Origin: Gimesia fumaroli | GTDB taxonomy: Bacteria > Planctomycetota > Planctomycetia > Planctomycetales > Planctomycetaceae | Reading direction: 5' to 3' | Length of the DNA: 64,000 nucleotides | NCBI RefSeq assembly: GCF_007754425.1 | Contig: NZ_CP037452.1 | Span: 7,047,164-7,111,163 of the forward strand | Translations under genes and position numbers: made by a program | Part shown: piece by piece, positions 8,605 to 18,616 of the stretch | Layout: each line of letters begins with the position of its first letter | How positions within the stretch are numbered: position 1 is the stretch's first letter | Notes under the pieces: generated by a model | What the model saw: only the letters and a program-made list of their open reading frames with translations | Databases searched by the model: none | What the model was told of the DNA's origin: nothing

Positions 8605-9945
8605 ATGCCATTCGTACCAACCAGGTTTATTCACGCCAGCAATCTGCGCCTTGATCATCAACCTCAGGGGGTTGGCGCGGTTTCTAAAGAATCGCAGATC
8701 AGCCTCGAAGATTGCACGTTGTTGACGTTCCAGGAAATCGTCAAAGCCTGCCTGGAACATGAAATTGACTTTCTGCTGCTGACGGGCAACACCTTTATCA
8801 ATGAAGACCACAGTATCCGAGCTCGCATTGCACTACTGGACGGGTTTCAGCAACTGGCATCAGAAAATATCCAAGTCTTCGTCATTCCAGGAAAGCACGA
8901 TCCATTAAGTGCCTGGGATTTACATTCCAACTGGCCGGCCAATGTCACTTTTCTCTCTCCTCAGGATCACGACACGCTCGATATTCTGCGCAACGAAGAA
9001 ACCATCGCGACACTTCAGGTACTGGGGGCAGCAAATTACAAAAAACAACAGCCTTTAAAATTAAAGCAACGCAATCAGTTGTTCAATCAACGCGATCAAC
9101 GTGCCCTCTCCATCGGATTGATTTCGGCGAATTTACCAGTGCAGACTGCTGACCAATACGGAGATTCAAATCAGTCGATTGCTCTCGAATTGACCAGTGA
9201 GTTCCAGGCTGCCAACTGGCAATCGGATGAGTCGAACGAAGTCACCGTCGACTATCTAGCACTCTGTAAGGGGACGCAGCGACATACCTTTGAAATGCAC
9301 CCTGGTCTGGCCCATCACCCGGGAACCTCTCAGGGACTCAACTATGACGAACACAAACAGACCGGCGTTACTCTGGTGACAGTCGAACCACAGGCCCAGC
9401 TGGATCTCAGACTGCTCAAAGTTGCCGCCGTTCGCTGGCTGATGATTGAGCTCGATCTGGAACCGGAAACAACTCCCCAACAGCTTAAGCAACTAATGAA
9501 AGAAGCGCTGCTGTCACGGAAAGCAGCCAGACACGAAACGTTATGGATGGTTCGTTGGCTCATCAAAGGCTCCGGCGAATTGTTTGATTCACTGGATAGC
9601 TTCAAACGTCAGAGTAGCTGGAGTAGCGAACTGGCACTGGAAATCAAAGATCGTCTGCCAGTTATGCTGGAGCAGGCGTTTTATCTTCAATACCGCGACG
9701 CGTATTCCAATCGAAGTGCCTCCGATCTGATGCATCGTTTTCAACAGCAAATTGAAGCATTCAAACGGGAGACCGAATCCCCTCTTAAACACCTGGTCAC
9801 GCACACGACTCAGCTGGATCAGACCTGGCATGAACGCCTGGGCTCACTCACAGAACAGATGAATGAGCAAACCATCTTCAATTCAGCCATCCGCAATGGA
9901 CAGACCTGGCTCAACATTACGTCGGATGAGGAAGTACATTCATGA
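8605..9945 (+). CDS. YhaO/SbcD-like phosphoesterase-fold protein, probably inactive
   Basis: A 446-residue protein with the layout of the Mre11/SbcD/YhaO metallophosphoesterase family. The start at 8605 has GGAAAGGAG upstream. The motifs that bind the two metal ions in the family are recognisable by position but altered: HASNLRL replaces the expected xxDLHL, LLLTGNTF replaces the GD motif, PGKHDP replaces PGNHDP, and the terminal GHxH is represented by CKGTQRH. Most metal ligands are therefore missing and nuclease activity is doubtful. The stop codon overlaps the start of the following ATPase gene (ATGA), as in nuclease-ATPase pairs, so it probably serves as a structural or DNA-binding partner. 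Confidence 0.8.
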   Translation: MPFVPTRFIHASNLRLDHQPQGVGAVSKESQISLEDCTLLTFQEIVKACLEHEIDFLLLTGNTFINEDHSIRARIALLDGFQQLASENIQVFVIPGKHDPLSAWDLHSNWPANVTFLSPQDHDTLDILRNEETIATLQVLGAANYKKQQPLKLKQRNQLFNQRDQRALSIGLISANLPVQTADQYGDSNQSIALELTSEFQAANWQSDESNEVTVDYLALCKGTQRHTFEMHPGLAHHPGTSQGLNYDEHKQTGVTLVTVEPQAQLDLRLLKVAAVRWLMIELDLEPETTPQQLKQLMKEALLSRKAARHETLWMVRWLIKGSGELFDSLDSFKRQSSWSSELALEIKDRLPVMLEQAFYLQYRDAYSNRSASDLMHRFQQQIEAFKRETESPLKHLVTHTTQLDQTWHERLGSLTEQMNEQTIFNSAIRNGQTWLNITSDEEVHS

Positions 9946-12900
9946 AAATAACCAGAATCCATGTCGACCAATTTGGAAACTGGCACGATTTAAACCTTGC
10001 TCCCCTGAACGCGGGGATCAACGTATTTTACGGACCGAATGAAACCGGAAAATCGACGTTGATGCGTATGATCCGCGGCATCCTGTATGGTTTCCAGACA
10101 GAAGAAATCCGCGAACATTCTCGAGTATCGAATGAGGTTCCCTGGTCTGCTTTGCTGGATATAAAACATAAAGGGCAACGCTACGAGATCCGCCGCCAGA
10201 CCAGTGCCAAAGGCAGAGGCCAGTTTTCATTTCAGGCCGAATCCGGAAACAGTTTAAACCAGAATCTGCTCACTTCGCTGCATGCCGGGGTGAAGGAAAA
10301 TGTTTACGAAAATGTCTTTGCAATCGGTTTGAATGAATTGCAGGAATTGGGAACTTTGCACGGCGATCAGGTTGCCGAACATATTTACGGCCTCTCTCTA
10401 GGCCCGGAAGGCCAGGCGATTCTTGATGCTTCCAGCCGATTAGATCAGTCTAGACAGGCGCTATTGAGTGGCGACTTCAAAAATGGGAAACTGGTTGACC
10501 TGCACCAGCAACTTGATGGGCTGAATTCCCAACTCGCCGACCTGGAGCTACAGGCACAGCGGTTCTTCAATTTATCCAGTGAATTACAGAACCTGCGGGC
10601 AGAATCCGACAGCCTCAAAAAACGGAAAACCGGTCTGCAATACCAGATCCGGGGACATCGTTTTCTGGACCGCGTATGGAAACCCTGGCAGGAAGTGCAA
10701 GACTTACATCAGAAGTTAAAACAACTACCCGTCGTTCATAATTTCCCGGAAGGCGGAGTTGCTCAACTAGATGAATATGACCGCGAACTTAAACAGGCGG
10801 AGGCAAAACTACTTGAGTTGAAAGCGGAAATCAAACGGCTCCAGAGCGAGATCGAACAATATGAATTGGATAACGAGTTGCTCAACTTTGCGCCGAATAT
10901 CCAGAGTCTGGCCGATCAGAAAACCTGGATGGCTGATCTGGAACAACAGCATCAGACAGGCGAAGCACAACTCAGTGATCTGGGACAGGCACTGAAAAAA
11001 CATCTGAAACAGAATCAGTCACTCAGCGATATTGCACACATCAAAACAACCCCCGACAATAATCAACGCTTGATTAGCGCCGCTCGTGCGTATCGGCTGT
11101 CGGCTGGAAAACGGAAAAATGCCCATCAGCGGTACAAAAAAGTGTCCCGTCGGTACCAGCAGACATTAGCCAAACTACAGGAGCAATCGAGCCGACTGAT
11201 CGACGGGCATTCTGTAGAAGAAGAATTACAACGCGCTCGAGAACGGATGAAACACCTGGAACGCTTGAGCCAACTACGGTTCCGGGAATCCGAACTCATA
11301 ATTCGTCAGGAAGCGGTTAAAGAACAGTTGGCGGGAATGCAAAGTCATGCACGCATTCCCAGCTGGGCCAAGAAAACATTGTTTGGATTTGCATTGGCAG
11401 GCATGTTATTAATTGTGGCTGGTTTGTGGCGCGGCGTTTCGGATGCGGCTCTGATTGGTCTGATCTTCTGTCTCTCAGGCACATTTTTGGGCGGAACGAC
11501 CTGGGCGTTGAAGAAACATTTTGAAGTGGACCTCGATGATCAGACGGAAACATTGCAGGATGAAATCTGGGCGCTCGACGTGCATCTCCGCGAAACGCGG
11601 CAGGAAATTGATCGTATTCTGGAAGACGAATACTTCTCGCTCAAGCTGATTAAAGAAGGGCACTCTCTGTCCAGTCACAAGCACCATTCACAAGTTCCCT
11701 CGCTGAAATTCAATGACGAAAATATTTTGCGAACGGAATTACTCCACGAGCTTGCTTTGAAAATCGCAGAGCTGGAACAGTTAAAAGTTGCTCAGGAACG
11801 GTCGCAGAAAACCCGTCAGCTTTTGGTCAAACTGCGGAATCGATCACAGGAGATCCAACGAGAGTTTAGTGGCAAACGACATGAATGGTGTGAATGTCTC
11901 AAGCAGCTGGGCTTAACCGAAACCTTGAAAATCGATGAAGCCTTTCAGATGTGGCATCAGGTTTCCAATGCCAATCTGTACGCTGATCAGCTCCATCAGG
12001 AACAGCGACGGCTCAAACCCATTAGCGATCTGGTCAGCATGTTTTACAGTCGTGTCCGGGATCTGGGATTGCGGATGAATCGCGATCAGCATGATTTTGA
12101 CAAACCCTTTGAAGTCATTTCAGAGTGGGAACGCGAGCTAGATACACTTTCCGATCAACGGAAAGAACGGGCACGCCTGCATAAAGAAGAGAAGCGATTA
12201 CATCAGGAGTCCGACGCGCTGCAGCTAAAAATTCAGGAACTCAAACACAATCGCTCGGGATTATTAATTCAGGGCGGCGCAGCAAACCGGGAAGAGTTCC
12301 TGCAACGCGCCGCTTCTCAACACGAGCGCATTCAACTCGAGAAGCAGTTGGCGGGCGCACAATCCGAGCTGGAAAAAATCAGCCGCTCCGAACAGGAAAT
12401 GGCAATTGTCGAAGATGATTTACTGAATTTTGATCCAGACGAAAATGCCGAGCATCTGGACATGCTGAATCTGGAACTGGAAGACATCGAGCAGGACCTG
12501 GTAACAACCGCAGAAAACATGGGGCGCTTAAAACAGGACTATCAAAACGCCAAAACGGATCGTAGCTCAGCCGAGTTGCGATTAAAACGGGAACAGGTCC
12601 TTGAGCAAATCAGACAGGCCAGCGAAGACTGGTTTACAGCGGAACTGTCGACGGTAGGTCTCAACCAGCTACGCTCAGAATATGAACGCACCTCGCAACC
12701 GGAAACCCTGGCGATCGCTTCTGACTATCTGCGTCAGTTAACCAATGGGAAATACACAAACATCTGGACTCCGCTGGGAGAACACTATCCTAAAATTGAT
12801 GACAATCAAGGGCACACATTAACGGTAACCGAATTAAGTAGCGGCACACGCGAGCAACTCTTTTTGGCGATCCGACTGGCGATGGTCGAACGCTTTCGAA

Positions 12901-14156
12901 ATCAAGGCGTCGAACTACCGATCATTCTGGATGATGTGCTCGTGAATTTCGATCAGGAACGCACGAAAGCCGCCATCGAAACCTTAAACGCAGTCGCAGC
13001 GAAAGGGCAGCAAATTCTATTCTTCACCTGTCATCTGCACCTGACGCGTCTGTTTGAAGAACATGGCAGTTCGCCTGTCTGGCTTCCTGAAACACGCTCA
13101 CAGCGGCCCGCTGCATCAAATTCATTTACTCAAGCTGCCAGGGTTTCGAGTAATCATTCAAATATGCAACTGGCTTCTGATTCTGTTGTGGACAATCTGC
13201 CGAAGTCGGAAAAACCTGAATACCAACTGGACTGGTCTTCCCCCATTCAAAATCTGCAGACCTTGAATGATTCTCAGGTTCAGTCGCTACATCAAGTTGG
13301 TATTTTCACGATTGATGATTTTCTCTCTCGCAGTGCAGATCAGATTGCCGAGGAACTGCAACAGGAAGATCTCACAGCCGGTTTGATATTCGAATTACAG
13401 TGTCAGGCACGACTGGCTTCCTGCATCCGCGGCCTTTCCCCGGCGGAAGCAACGCAATTGGTTTCGTGTGGCATTACAGAAGTCGACGAAGTTGCCACGA
13501 TGCCAGTTAAGGAACTCTGGTCCTTTGTCGAACCCTGTCAGAATTCATCGCAAGACCAGTTCGATCCTCCGATTACACAGCAGCGAGTGAAGCAATGGGG
13601 CCACTGGGCTCGTCAGGCGCGAACTTACAGGGCTGTGCAGGAAGAAAAGACACACGGAAACCGCGAGTATCGGCGTGACAATTCGCACGCTGATTCAGAC
13701 AACGCCAGCCCGACGATTCCCCCTTTCTATTTGAGTCGCTCAATGCCGGTGGAAGAAGCCCCGTCGATTGGCCCTAAAACGGCACATCGTCTGGAAAAAA
13801 CGGGCATTTTCACCGTGAATGATCTGTTGGAGTGCAATCCTGAATTTATCGCGAAGAAGTTAAAAGTGCGGCATATTAAAGAGCAGACAATTCGTTTGTG
13901 GAAAAAACAAACCAAGCTGGTTTGCTGTATCCCCGGTCTGCGAGGCCATGACGCGCAGATCCTGGTAGCCTGTGGCTTACTTGAGCCTGAAGCGATTGCC
14001 CGAATTTCGCCTCAAAAACTATTTGAAAAAGTAAAGTCGTTTGTCAAAACAAACCAGGGGCAACAGATCATCCGTAATGGAAAAGAGCCGGACTTCGAGG
14101 AAGTTTCAGACTGGATCAGCTGGTCTCAACAAGCCAGAAAGCTGCGTGCTGCCTGA
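9942..14156 (+). CDS. YhaN/SbcC/Rad50-like ATPase with C-terminal helix-hairpin-helix tail
   Basis: A 1404-residue SMC-type ATPase. Walker A GPNETGKST is at residues 31-39, long coiled coils follow, the ABC signature ELSSGTREQ is near 963 and Walker B LPIILDDVLVNFD near 992. Two hydrophobic segments at about 475-515 in the middle of the coiled-coil region resemble the membrane hairpin of Bacillus YhaN. After the ATPase comes an extra tail of about 350 residues with two helix-hairpin-helix units of the DUF4332 kind (for example SIGPKTAHRLEKTGIFTVND near 1273). The family tethers or processes DNA ends. It is translationally coupled to the nuclease-like gene by a 4-base overlap. Confidence 0.85.
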   Translation: MKITRIHVDQFGNWHDLNLAPLNAGINVFYGPNETGKSTLMRMIRGILYGFQTEEIREHSRVSNEVPWSALLDIKHKGQRYEIRRQTSAKGRGQFSFQAESGNSLNQNLLTSLHAGVKENVYENVFAIGLNELQELGTLHGDQVAEHIYGLSLGPEGQAILDASSRLDQSRQALLSGDFKNGKLVDLHQQLDGLNSQLADLELQAQRFFNLSSELQNLRAESDSLKKRKTGLQYQIRGHRFLDRVWKPWQEVQDLHQKLKQLPVVHNFPEGGVAQLDEYDRELKQAEAKLLELKAEIKRLQSEIEQYELDNELLNFAPNIQSLADQKTWMADLEQQHQTGEAQLSDLGQALKKHLKQNQSLSDIAHIKTTPDNNQRLISAARAYRLSAGKRKNAHQRYKKVSRRYQQTLAKLQEQSSRLIDGHSVEEELQRARERMKHLERLSQLRFRESELIIRQEAVKEQLAGMQSHARIPSWAKKTLFGFALAGMLLIVAGLWRGVSDAALIGLIFCLSGTFLGGTTWALKKHFEVDLDDQTETLQDEIWALDVHLRETRQEIDRILEDEYFSLKLIKEGHSLSSHKHHSQVPSLKFNDENILRTELLHELALKIAELEQLKVAQERSQKTRQLLVKLRNRSQEIQREFSGKRHEWCECLKQLGLTETLKIDEAFQMWHQVSNANLYADQLHQEQRRLKPISDLVSMFYSRVRDLGLRMNRDQHDFDKPFEVISEWERELDTLSDQRKERARLHKEEKRLHQESDALQLKIQELKHNRSGLLIQGGAANREEFLQRAASQHERIQLEKQLAGAQSELEKISRSEQEMAIVEDDLLNFDPDENAEHLDMLNLELEDIEQDLVTTAENMGRLKQDYQNAKTDRSSAELRLKREQVLEQIRQASEDWFTAELSTVGLNQLRSEYERTSQPETLAIASDYLRQLTNGKYTNIWTPLGEHYPKIDDNQGHTLTVTELSSGTREQLFLAIRLAMVERFRNQGVELPIILDDVLVNFDQERTKAAIETLNAVAAKGQQILFFTCHLHLTRLFEEHGSSPVWLPETRSQRPAASNSFTQAARVSSNHSNMQLASDSVVDNLPKSEKPEYQLDWSSPIQNLQTLNDSQVQSLHQVGIFTIDDFLSRSADQIAEELQQEDLTAGLIFELQCQARLASCIRGLSPAEATQLVSCGITEVDEVATMPVKELWSFVEPCQNSSQDQFDPPITQQRVKQWGHWARQARTYRAVQEEKTHGNREYRRDNSHADSDNASPTIPPFYLSRSMPVEEAPSIGPKTAHRLEKTGIFTVNDLLECNPEFIAKKLKVRHIKEQTIRLWKKQTKLVCCIPGLRGHDAQILVACGLLEPEAIARISPQKLFEKVKSFVKTNQGQQIIRNGKEPDFEEVSDWISWSQQARKLRAA

Positions 14157-14170
14157 TAGGGGGGGGAAGC

Positions 14171-15421
14171 TTACGTTTCATTTTCAGATGAAATCAGCGT
14201 TCGCCTTAGCAGATTGAGCGCTGCTTTTGTGACACGGCTTTTGGCGATCGCCCGATTGACCGTTAACCCGATGGCTTCAACCAGTTCAACTCCCTCAGCA
14301 ACTAAAGCGACAAACGCCTGCGGGGCATCGTTGTGTTCCTGCCAGGACTGATTTACATCGAGAATGATCGACAAGGCAAAATCGCTGGTATAACTTTCGC
14401 GTGTTGCTCTTGCCAGGGAGACGGCATCAGCAGCATCCAGAGTATTTTGCTCAATGCCGGTCTGCTGAGACTTCTGCTTAAGAATACACTGGGTGGTCGC
14501 GATGGTACCGCCGGCATAATACTCTGCAGAACCGGCGACGTCAGAGAAGCGATAAGAGAGTAAACCGCCGGTTCCACACTCACAAGTCGCCAGCGTCTGT
14601 TGTTTCTGGCTGAGTAGCGCTGCGACAATGTGCTCCAGCTCTTCATCTTCATAGCCAAAGATATAGTCACCGATTCGTTCATGGATCAGTTCATACGTCT
14701 CTGATATTTTCTGCTCACATGCTTCGACCGACTCGCCCATCGCTTTGATTCGCAATGTGATTGTCGCTTCATGCGCAGTGATACCGACTTCCGGATCTCG
14801 TCCCCGGCTCGTAATGTCGCCCAGTAGTTCTTCCGTTTTTGATTCACCCACACCAAAACAGTTGATGCGGGCAAAACGAATGATGTTCGTTCCCTGAGAG
14901 ATCCGGGGCAAAATCGATTGAAAGAACATCGGCTTCATTTCCGATGGAACACCGGGCATGGCGGCGATACAGCAGTCCGGTTGTGAATCTGCGCGTGGTA
15001 CCTGCATCCAGATGCCCGGCGCCGTCCCATGCTGGTTCTCGATCGCTTCGGCTCCCTCGGGAAACATCGCTTGAATCCGATTTCGTGCGGGCATTTCACG
15101 GGACCGTTTTTGAAACATGCTTTCGATGGTACGTAGCGATTCCTGATCCAGTACCAGATCCCCACCCGTCAATTCTGCCATTGCCTGACGGGTCAGGTCG
15201 TCCAGTGTCGGCCCTAGCCCCCCTGTGATTAGAACCAGGTCTGAGCGTTGTGATGACAAACGCAGCTGATCCACGATTTCATCAATATTATCGGCGATCG
15301 TCGTATGAAAGTGCGTCGAGACACCAATCGCAGCCAGTTCCGTGCTGAGCCATTGACTGTTCGTGTCGAGTTTTTCACCATTGGTCAATTCACTGCCAAG
15401 GGCGATGATTTCCGCTTGCAT
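14171..15421 (-). CDS. cinA: CinA-like protein, C-terminal deamidase domain atypical
   Basis: A 416-residue protein starting MQAEIIALGSELTNGEKLDT, the classical start of CinA (MoaB/MogA-like domain), followed by a PncC-type C-terminal domain. I use the ATG at 15421; the longer frame has 22 unlikely residues. In PncC the nucleotide deamidase motif is AESCTGG; here it reads TCECGTGG, so the Ser nucleophile is Cys. The Tyr of the VTYSN segment is Thr and the GIAGP loop is not recognisable. CinA acts in NAD-cycle pyrophosphatase/deamidase reactions; here the deamidase half may have changed or lost activity. It lies 75 bases after the glycosyltransferase gene on the same strand. Confidence 0.85.
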   Translation of the reverse strand: MQAEIIALGSELTNGEKLDTNSQWLSTELAAIGVSTHFHTTIADNIDEIVDQLRLSSQRSDLVLITGGLGPTLDDLTRQAMAELTGGDLVLDQESLRTIESMFQKRSREMPARNRIQAMFPEGAEAIENQHGTAPGIWMQVPRADSQPDCCIAAMPGVPSEMKPMFFQSILPRISQGTNIIRFARINCFGVGESKTEELLGDITSRGRDPEVGITAHEATITLRIKAMGESVEACEQKISETYELIHERIGDYIFGYEDEELEHIVAALLSQKQQTLATCECGTGGLLSYRFSDVAGSAEYYAGGTIATTQCILKQKSQQTGIEQNTLDAADAVSLARATRESYTSDFALSIILDVNQSWQEHNDAPQAFVALVAEGVELVEAIGLTVNRAIAKSRVTKAALNLLRRTLISSENET

Positions 15422-15496
15422 TCGTTCATCCAATATTGAGTTCGAAGAACCGCAGGCTCTTGACCTCAAGAATTCTGTTTCACGCACTTCGCAGAT

Positions 15497-16591
15497 TTAT
15501 GACGAAACCTGCAGCGCTTGTTTATATTGTTCTACCGTGCGTTCGATCATTGTTTCGACACGGAATCCCTGCCGGACCAATTCCCGCGCCGACTCGCCCA
15601 TCGCCCGCGCTTTCAACGGATCTTCTAATAACTTGAGAATACTATTCGCCAGCGCTTCACTGTTGGAAGGCGGGATCACAAGTCCGGTTTCTCCATCGCG
15701 AATGACAGAATAGATTCCTCCAACTCCGGTCGCAATCACCGGTTTGGCCAGCGCCATCGCTTCCAGCATGATCGTTCCCAGACCCTGTCGCAGAGAGGCC
15801 AGGCAGAAGATGTCCATTGCTTCGAGTGAAATCGAGAAGTCATACAGGTTGGGAACGAAGGTCACGTTCCCAGAGATTTCCAGGTCACGTACTAAATGTC
15901 GCAGATTACTCTCTTCAGGCCCGGCTCCGGAGATCAGGAATTGAACTTCCGGATTCACCTCCAGTACGCGGCTGGCGGCGCCCAGAAAATAAGGCAAGCC
16001 TTTGATCGCTTCTAAAGGCCCGGCTGTACCCACCACCGGTTGATGGTCTTGAGACAAAACAGGGGAAAGATGCGAGTGATCAGGAACATCAACGCCGCTG
16101 GGGATGACTAATACAAAGTCTTCCGGTAGCCCTGTGCGTGCGATGAGATCTTTTTTGACCGAATCGCTGACCGTTATGATCCCTTTACACCAGCGCATAT
16201 CAATGCGCAATTTTTCATCGCTCTGAAGATAGTCATTGACGGTTAACAGAAAGGGACGCTTGAGTTTTCTGGCGAGCCACTGCCCCTGCGGTAGAACGTG
16301 CCGAGACTGGATGTGAATTAAATCGGGCGGTTTCTTTTGTGTCTCCTGCTTGACTAGCCGCAAAACAAGCTGTCCCAGAATTGGCACTCCCAGATTCCGG
16401 TACTCGGTTATTTCCAGCTTGGAGCGCATACTGGGATTAACTTTTGAGGCGTCCGGACAGACGACACGGGTTTGAACGTCGTATACGGGCGCGTATTGTG
16501 CCAATCGCAGTGTGTAAGCAGACGTTCCTCGCAACTCAAACGGGCCGGCAAACAGCAAAACATCAATGGGAGGCGGATTTGCTTTACTCAT
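15497..16591 (-). CDS. Glycosyltransferase family 4 protein
   Basis: A 364-residue GT-B fold glycosyltransferase. The C-terminal half carries the GT4 pattern: VGTAGPLEAIKGLPYFLGAA, then FLISGAGPEE, and SLRQGLGTIMLEAMALAKPV with the Glu that binds the nucleotide-sugar phosphate, followed by GVGGIYSVIRDGETG. The N-terminal half is the acceptor domain. Such cytoplasmic enzymes add a sugar to lipid or polysaccharide acceptors; the acceptor is unknown. It precedes cinA by 75 bases and is probably co-transcribed with it. Confidence 0.88.
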   Translation of the reverse strand: MSKANPPPIDVLLFAGPFELRGTSAYTLRLAQYAPVYDVQTRVVCPDASKVNPSMRSKLEITEYRNLGVPILGQLVLRLVKQETQKKPPDLIHIQSRHVLPQGQWLARKLKRPFLLTVNDYLQSDEKLRIDMRWCKGIITVSDSVKKDLIARTGLPEDFVLVIPSGVDVPDHSHLSPVLSQDHQPVVGTAGPLEAIKGLPYFLGAASRVLEVNPEVQFLISGAGPEESNLRHLVRDLEISGNVTFVPNLYDFSISLEAMDIFCLASLRQGLGTIMLEAMALAKPVIATGVGGIYSVIRDGETGLVIPPSNSEALANSILKLLEDPLKARAMGESARELVRQGFRVETMIERTVEQYKQALQVSS

Positions 16592-16655
16592 TCACTTTTC
16601 TCGTAATTCAACCGGTTCAAACACGATCAAAGCGATGTGCTGAGACAAATCGCCC

Positions 16656-17357
16656 TCAAGAACGACGGCGTGACTTGGGAGGTGAAAGAATTTCATTCAA
16701 AATGATTGCCTGACGGAATGATTGAGGATTTCGGAGCATCGACCGGATGACTTTACTACCTCCCGTCTTCGATGTACTCTTCCGGGATTCTTTTCTACGG
16801 GAACCGAAGGTCTCTGAAAAATGCTCGCCAACTTTACTCTCAATATGGCTGGTAAGCCGAGTTTGAATATGCGACTGCTGTTTCCTTTCGAGACGATCGC
16901 GGACACTGCCTCCCATCCGTTTCGCTTGTTCTTGTGAACGAATTGCAGCCCGTTCGCGGTGTGTCAAATGCGGTTTCTTAGGTTCTGGTGTTACCTGGGA
17001 ACTGGCGCCAGCAGACTTTTGGGCCCGCTGTCCTTGTTGCGAGCGAGTCTGCCTTTGTTTTCTTTGACGCCGTTGGGGTTGCTGCCGAACAGGAGGCTCA
17101 GGAACGATTTCCACTTCATCTTCATCAAAAAAGTCAATCTCGGCTGGTTTCTCTTTTTTCTTCTGCTGTGGGTTCATCGCATCCTGCAGAAACTTTTCCA
17201 GCTCTTTCTGGAGCGCTGCTTTCTCTTTGACTTTTCCAGGCTGTCCTTTATTTTTTTCCTTGGCAATGTTGCTGATGGCGCTCGCGGCACTCACAAGCAG
17301 GAAGATGATTCCAACAATCACTCCCACCCAGTCAGCTGCTAATATTGGAATGTCCAT
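16656..17357 (-). CDS. Basic membrane-anchored protein of unknown function
   Basis: A 233-residue protein I do not recognise. Residues 8-28 (WVGVIVGIIFLLVSAASAIS) form a single membrane segment; the remainder is rich in Lys, Arg, Gln and Glu, with poly-basic runs such as QQPQRRQRKQRQTR, and probably lacks a globular fold over much of its length. It follows floA by 74 bases on the same strand, and nfeD-floA precede it, so a membrane-microdomain connection is possible. The start at 17357 has no strong ribosome binding site. Confidence 0.6.
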   Translation of the reverse strand: MDIPILAADWVGVIVGIIFLLVSAASAISNIAKEKNKGQPGKVKEKAALQKELEKFLQDAMNPQQKKKEKPAEIDFFDEDEVEIVPEPPVRQQPQRRQRKQRQTRSQQGQRAQKSAGASSQVTPEPKKPHLTHRERAAIRSQEQAKRMGGSVRDRLERKQQSHIQTRLTSHIESKVGEHFSETFGSRRKESRKSTSKTGGSKVIRSMLRNPQSFRQAIILNEILSPPKSRRRS

Positions 17358-17431
17358 AAATTAACCCCGGTCCTTGATTTGTTTCTCAAACAACGTCTTT
17401 CTTCGCTCAGAAAGGACGACTTGAGCAGTGC

Positions 17432-18481
17432 TTATGTTACAGGAGCCACTTCTCTTTCAGGAGTCGCAATCGAATCCCGCATCTTGGTATCTGCCTGAAT
17501 ATTTTTCAGTTCGTAATAGTCCATCAGGCCAATTTTCTTAGTGCGAAATGCCTCGGCAATCGCTTTAGGAACCTGGGCTTCGGCTAACACGACCTTCGCT
17601 CGGTTTTCCTGAGTCAACGCAACCATTTCCTGTTCTCGGGCCTTTTGATCGGCGCGACGTTGTTCTGCTTTCGCCTGAGCCACCCGCATTTCTGCCTCGG
17701 CATGATCGGCCTGCAGTCGGGCACCAATGTTTTCCCCAACATCAATGTCGGCAATATCAATTGAAACGATCGTGTAGGCGGTCTGTTTTTCCAGACCTTC
17801 ATTCAATACGATCTGTGTGATTTTATCGGGATTTTCAAGCACCTTCTCATAGGTGTCCGTCGATCCAATAGCCTGCACAATCCCCTGGCCCACACGCGCA
17901 ATCACGGTTTCTTCCGTCGCACCACCAACCAGCTGTTTCAGGTTTGTTCGCACGGTCACACGGGCACGCACATTTAGCTGAATGCCATCGCCAGCAACAG
18001 CATCCAGAGTCGCATTCGTTTTGCGAGGATCGGGACAATCAATCACCTTGGGGTAGACGCTGGTTCGAACCGCGTCCAGAATATCACGCCCTGCCAGGTC
18101 AATGGCCTGAGCGGCTTGCCAGTCGAGTTCGATTTTCGCCCGGTGGGCAGCAATCAATGCACGAATCACATTCGGTACGTTTCCACCAGCCAGGTAATGT
18201 GCTTCCAGATTACCCGTGGAAATATCATAGTGACGCGTCACTCCCGATTGAATCGCCATGATTTTACTGCGAACGATGATCGTCGGATTCACTTTTTTAA
18301 TCGTCATGATGACCAGATTCGGAAAGGAAATTCCGGCTTTGGTCATCTTACATTGAATCCATAATCCGGCGTATCTCGCGAACACCGCAAAAAAGACCAG
18401 CACGCCGAGAAAAACAACGATCCCCACAATCCAGGTGACTGTTGAACCATCTTCTACTGCTAAAAGATTCAAGGCGTTCAT
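17432..18481 (-). CDS. floA: Flotillin-like protein FloA
   Basis: A 349-residue FloA/YqfA family protein. A membrane segment at residues 15-37 is followed by the SPFH-like core ([17 protein letters not shown], then [20 protein letters not shown]) and an Ala/Glu-rich coiled coil in the last third with repeated [20 protein letters not shown] sequence. FloA scaffolds membrane microdomains. Length is close to the bacterial FloA norm (about 330). The gene lies 135 bases downstream of an nfeD gene on the same strand, the usual partner in the floA operon. Confidence 0.92.
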   Translation of the reverse strand: MNALNLLAVEDGSTVTWIVGIVVFLGVLVFFAVFARYAGLWIQCKMTKAGISFPNLVIMTIKKVNPTIIVRSKIMAIQSGVTRHYDISTGNLEAHYLAGGNVPNVIRALIAAHRAKIELDWQAAQAIDLAGRDILDAVRTSVYPKVIDCPDPRKTNATLDAVAGDGIQLNVRARVTVRTNLKQLVGGATEETVIARVGQGIVQAIGSTDTYEKVLENPDKITQIVLNEGLEKQTAYTIVSIDIADIDVGENIGARLQADHAEAEMRVAQAKAEQRRADQKAREQEMVALTQENRAKVVLAEAQVPKAIAEAFRTKKIGLMDYYELKNIQADTKMRDSIATPEREVAPVT

Positions 18482-18616
18482 TCCGATTTCCTATCCTGAG
18501 AAAAATGTCGTTTCCAGTGTTGTAAACTGTCCGCTGAAACTGTCTTACAATCCGTCAATCATAGAGGAACTAATTGTAAAGTAATTCCGGGAAACCATCC
18601 AGAGACTATTCGTAAA

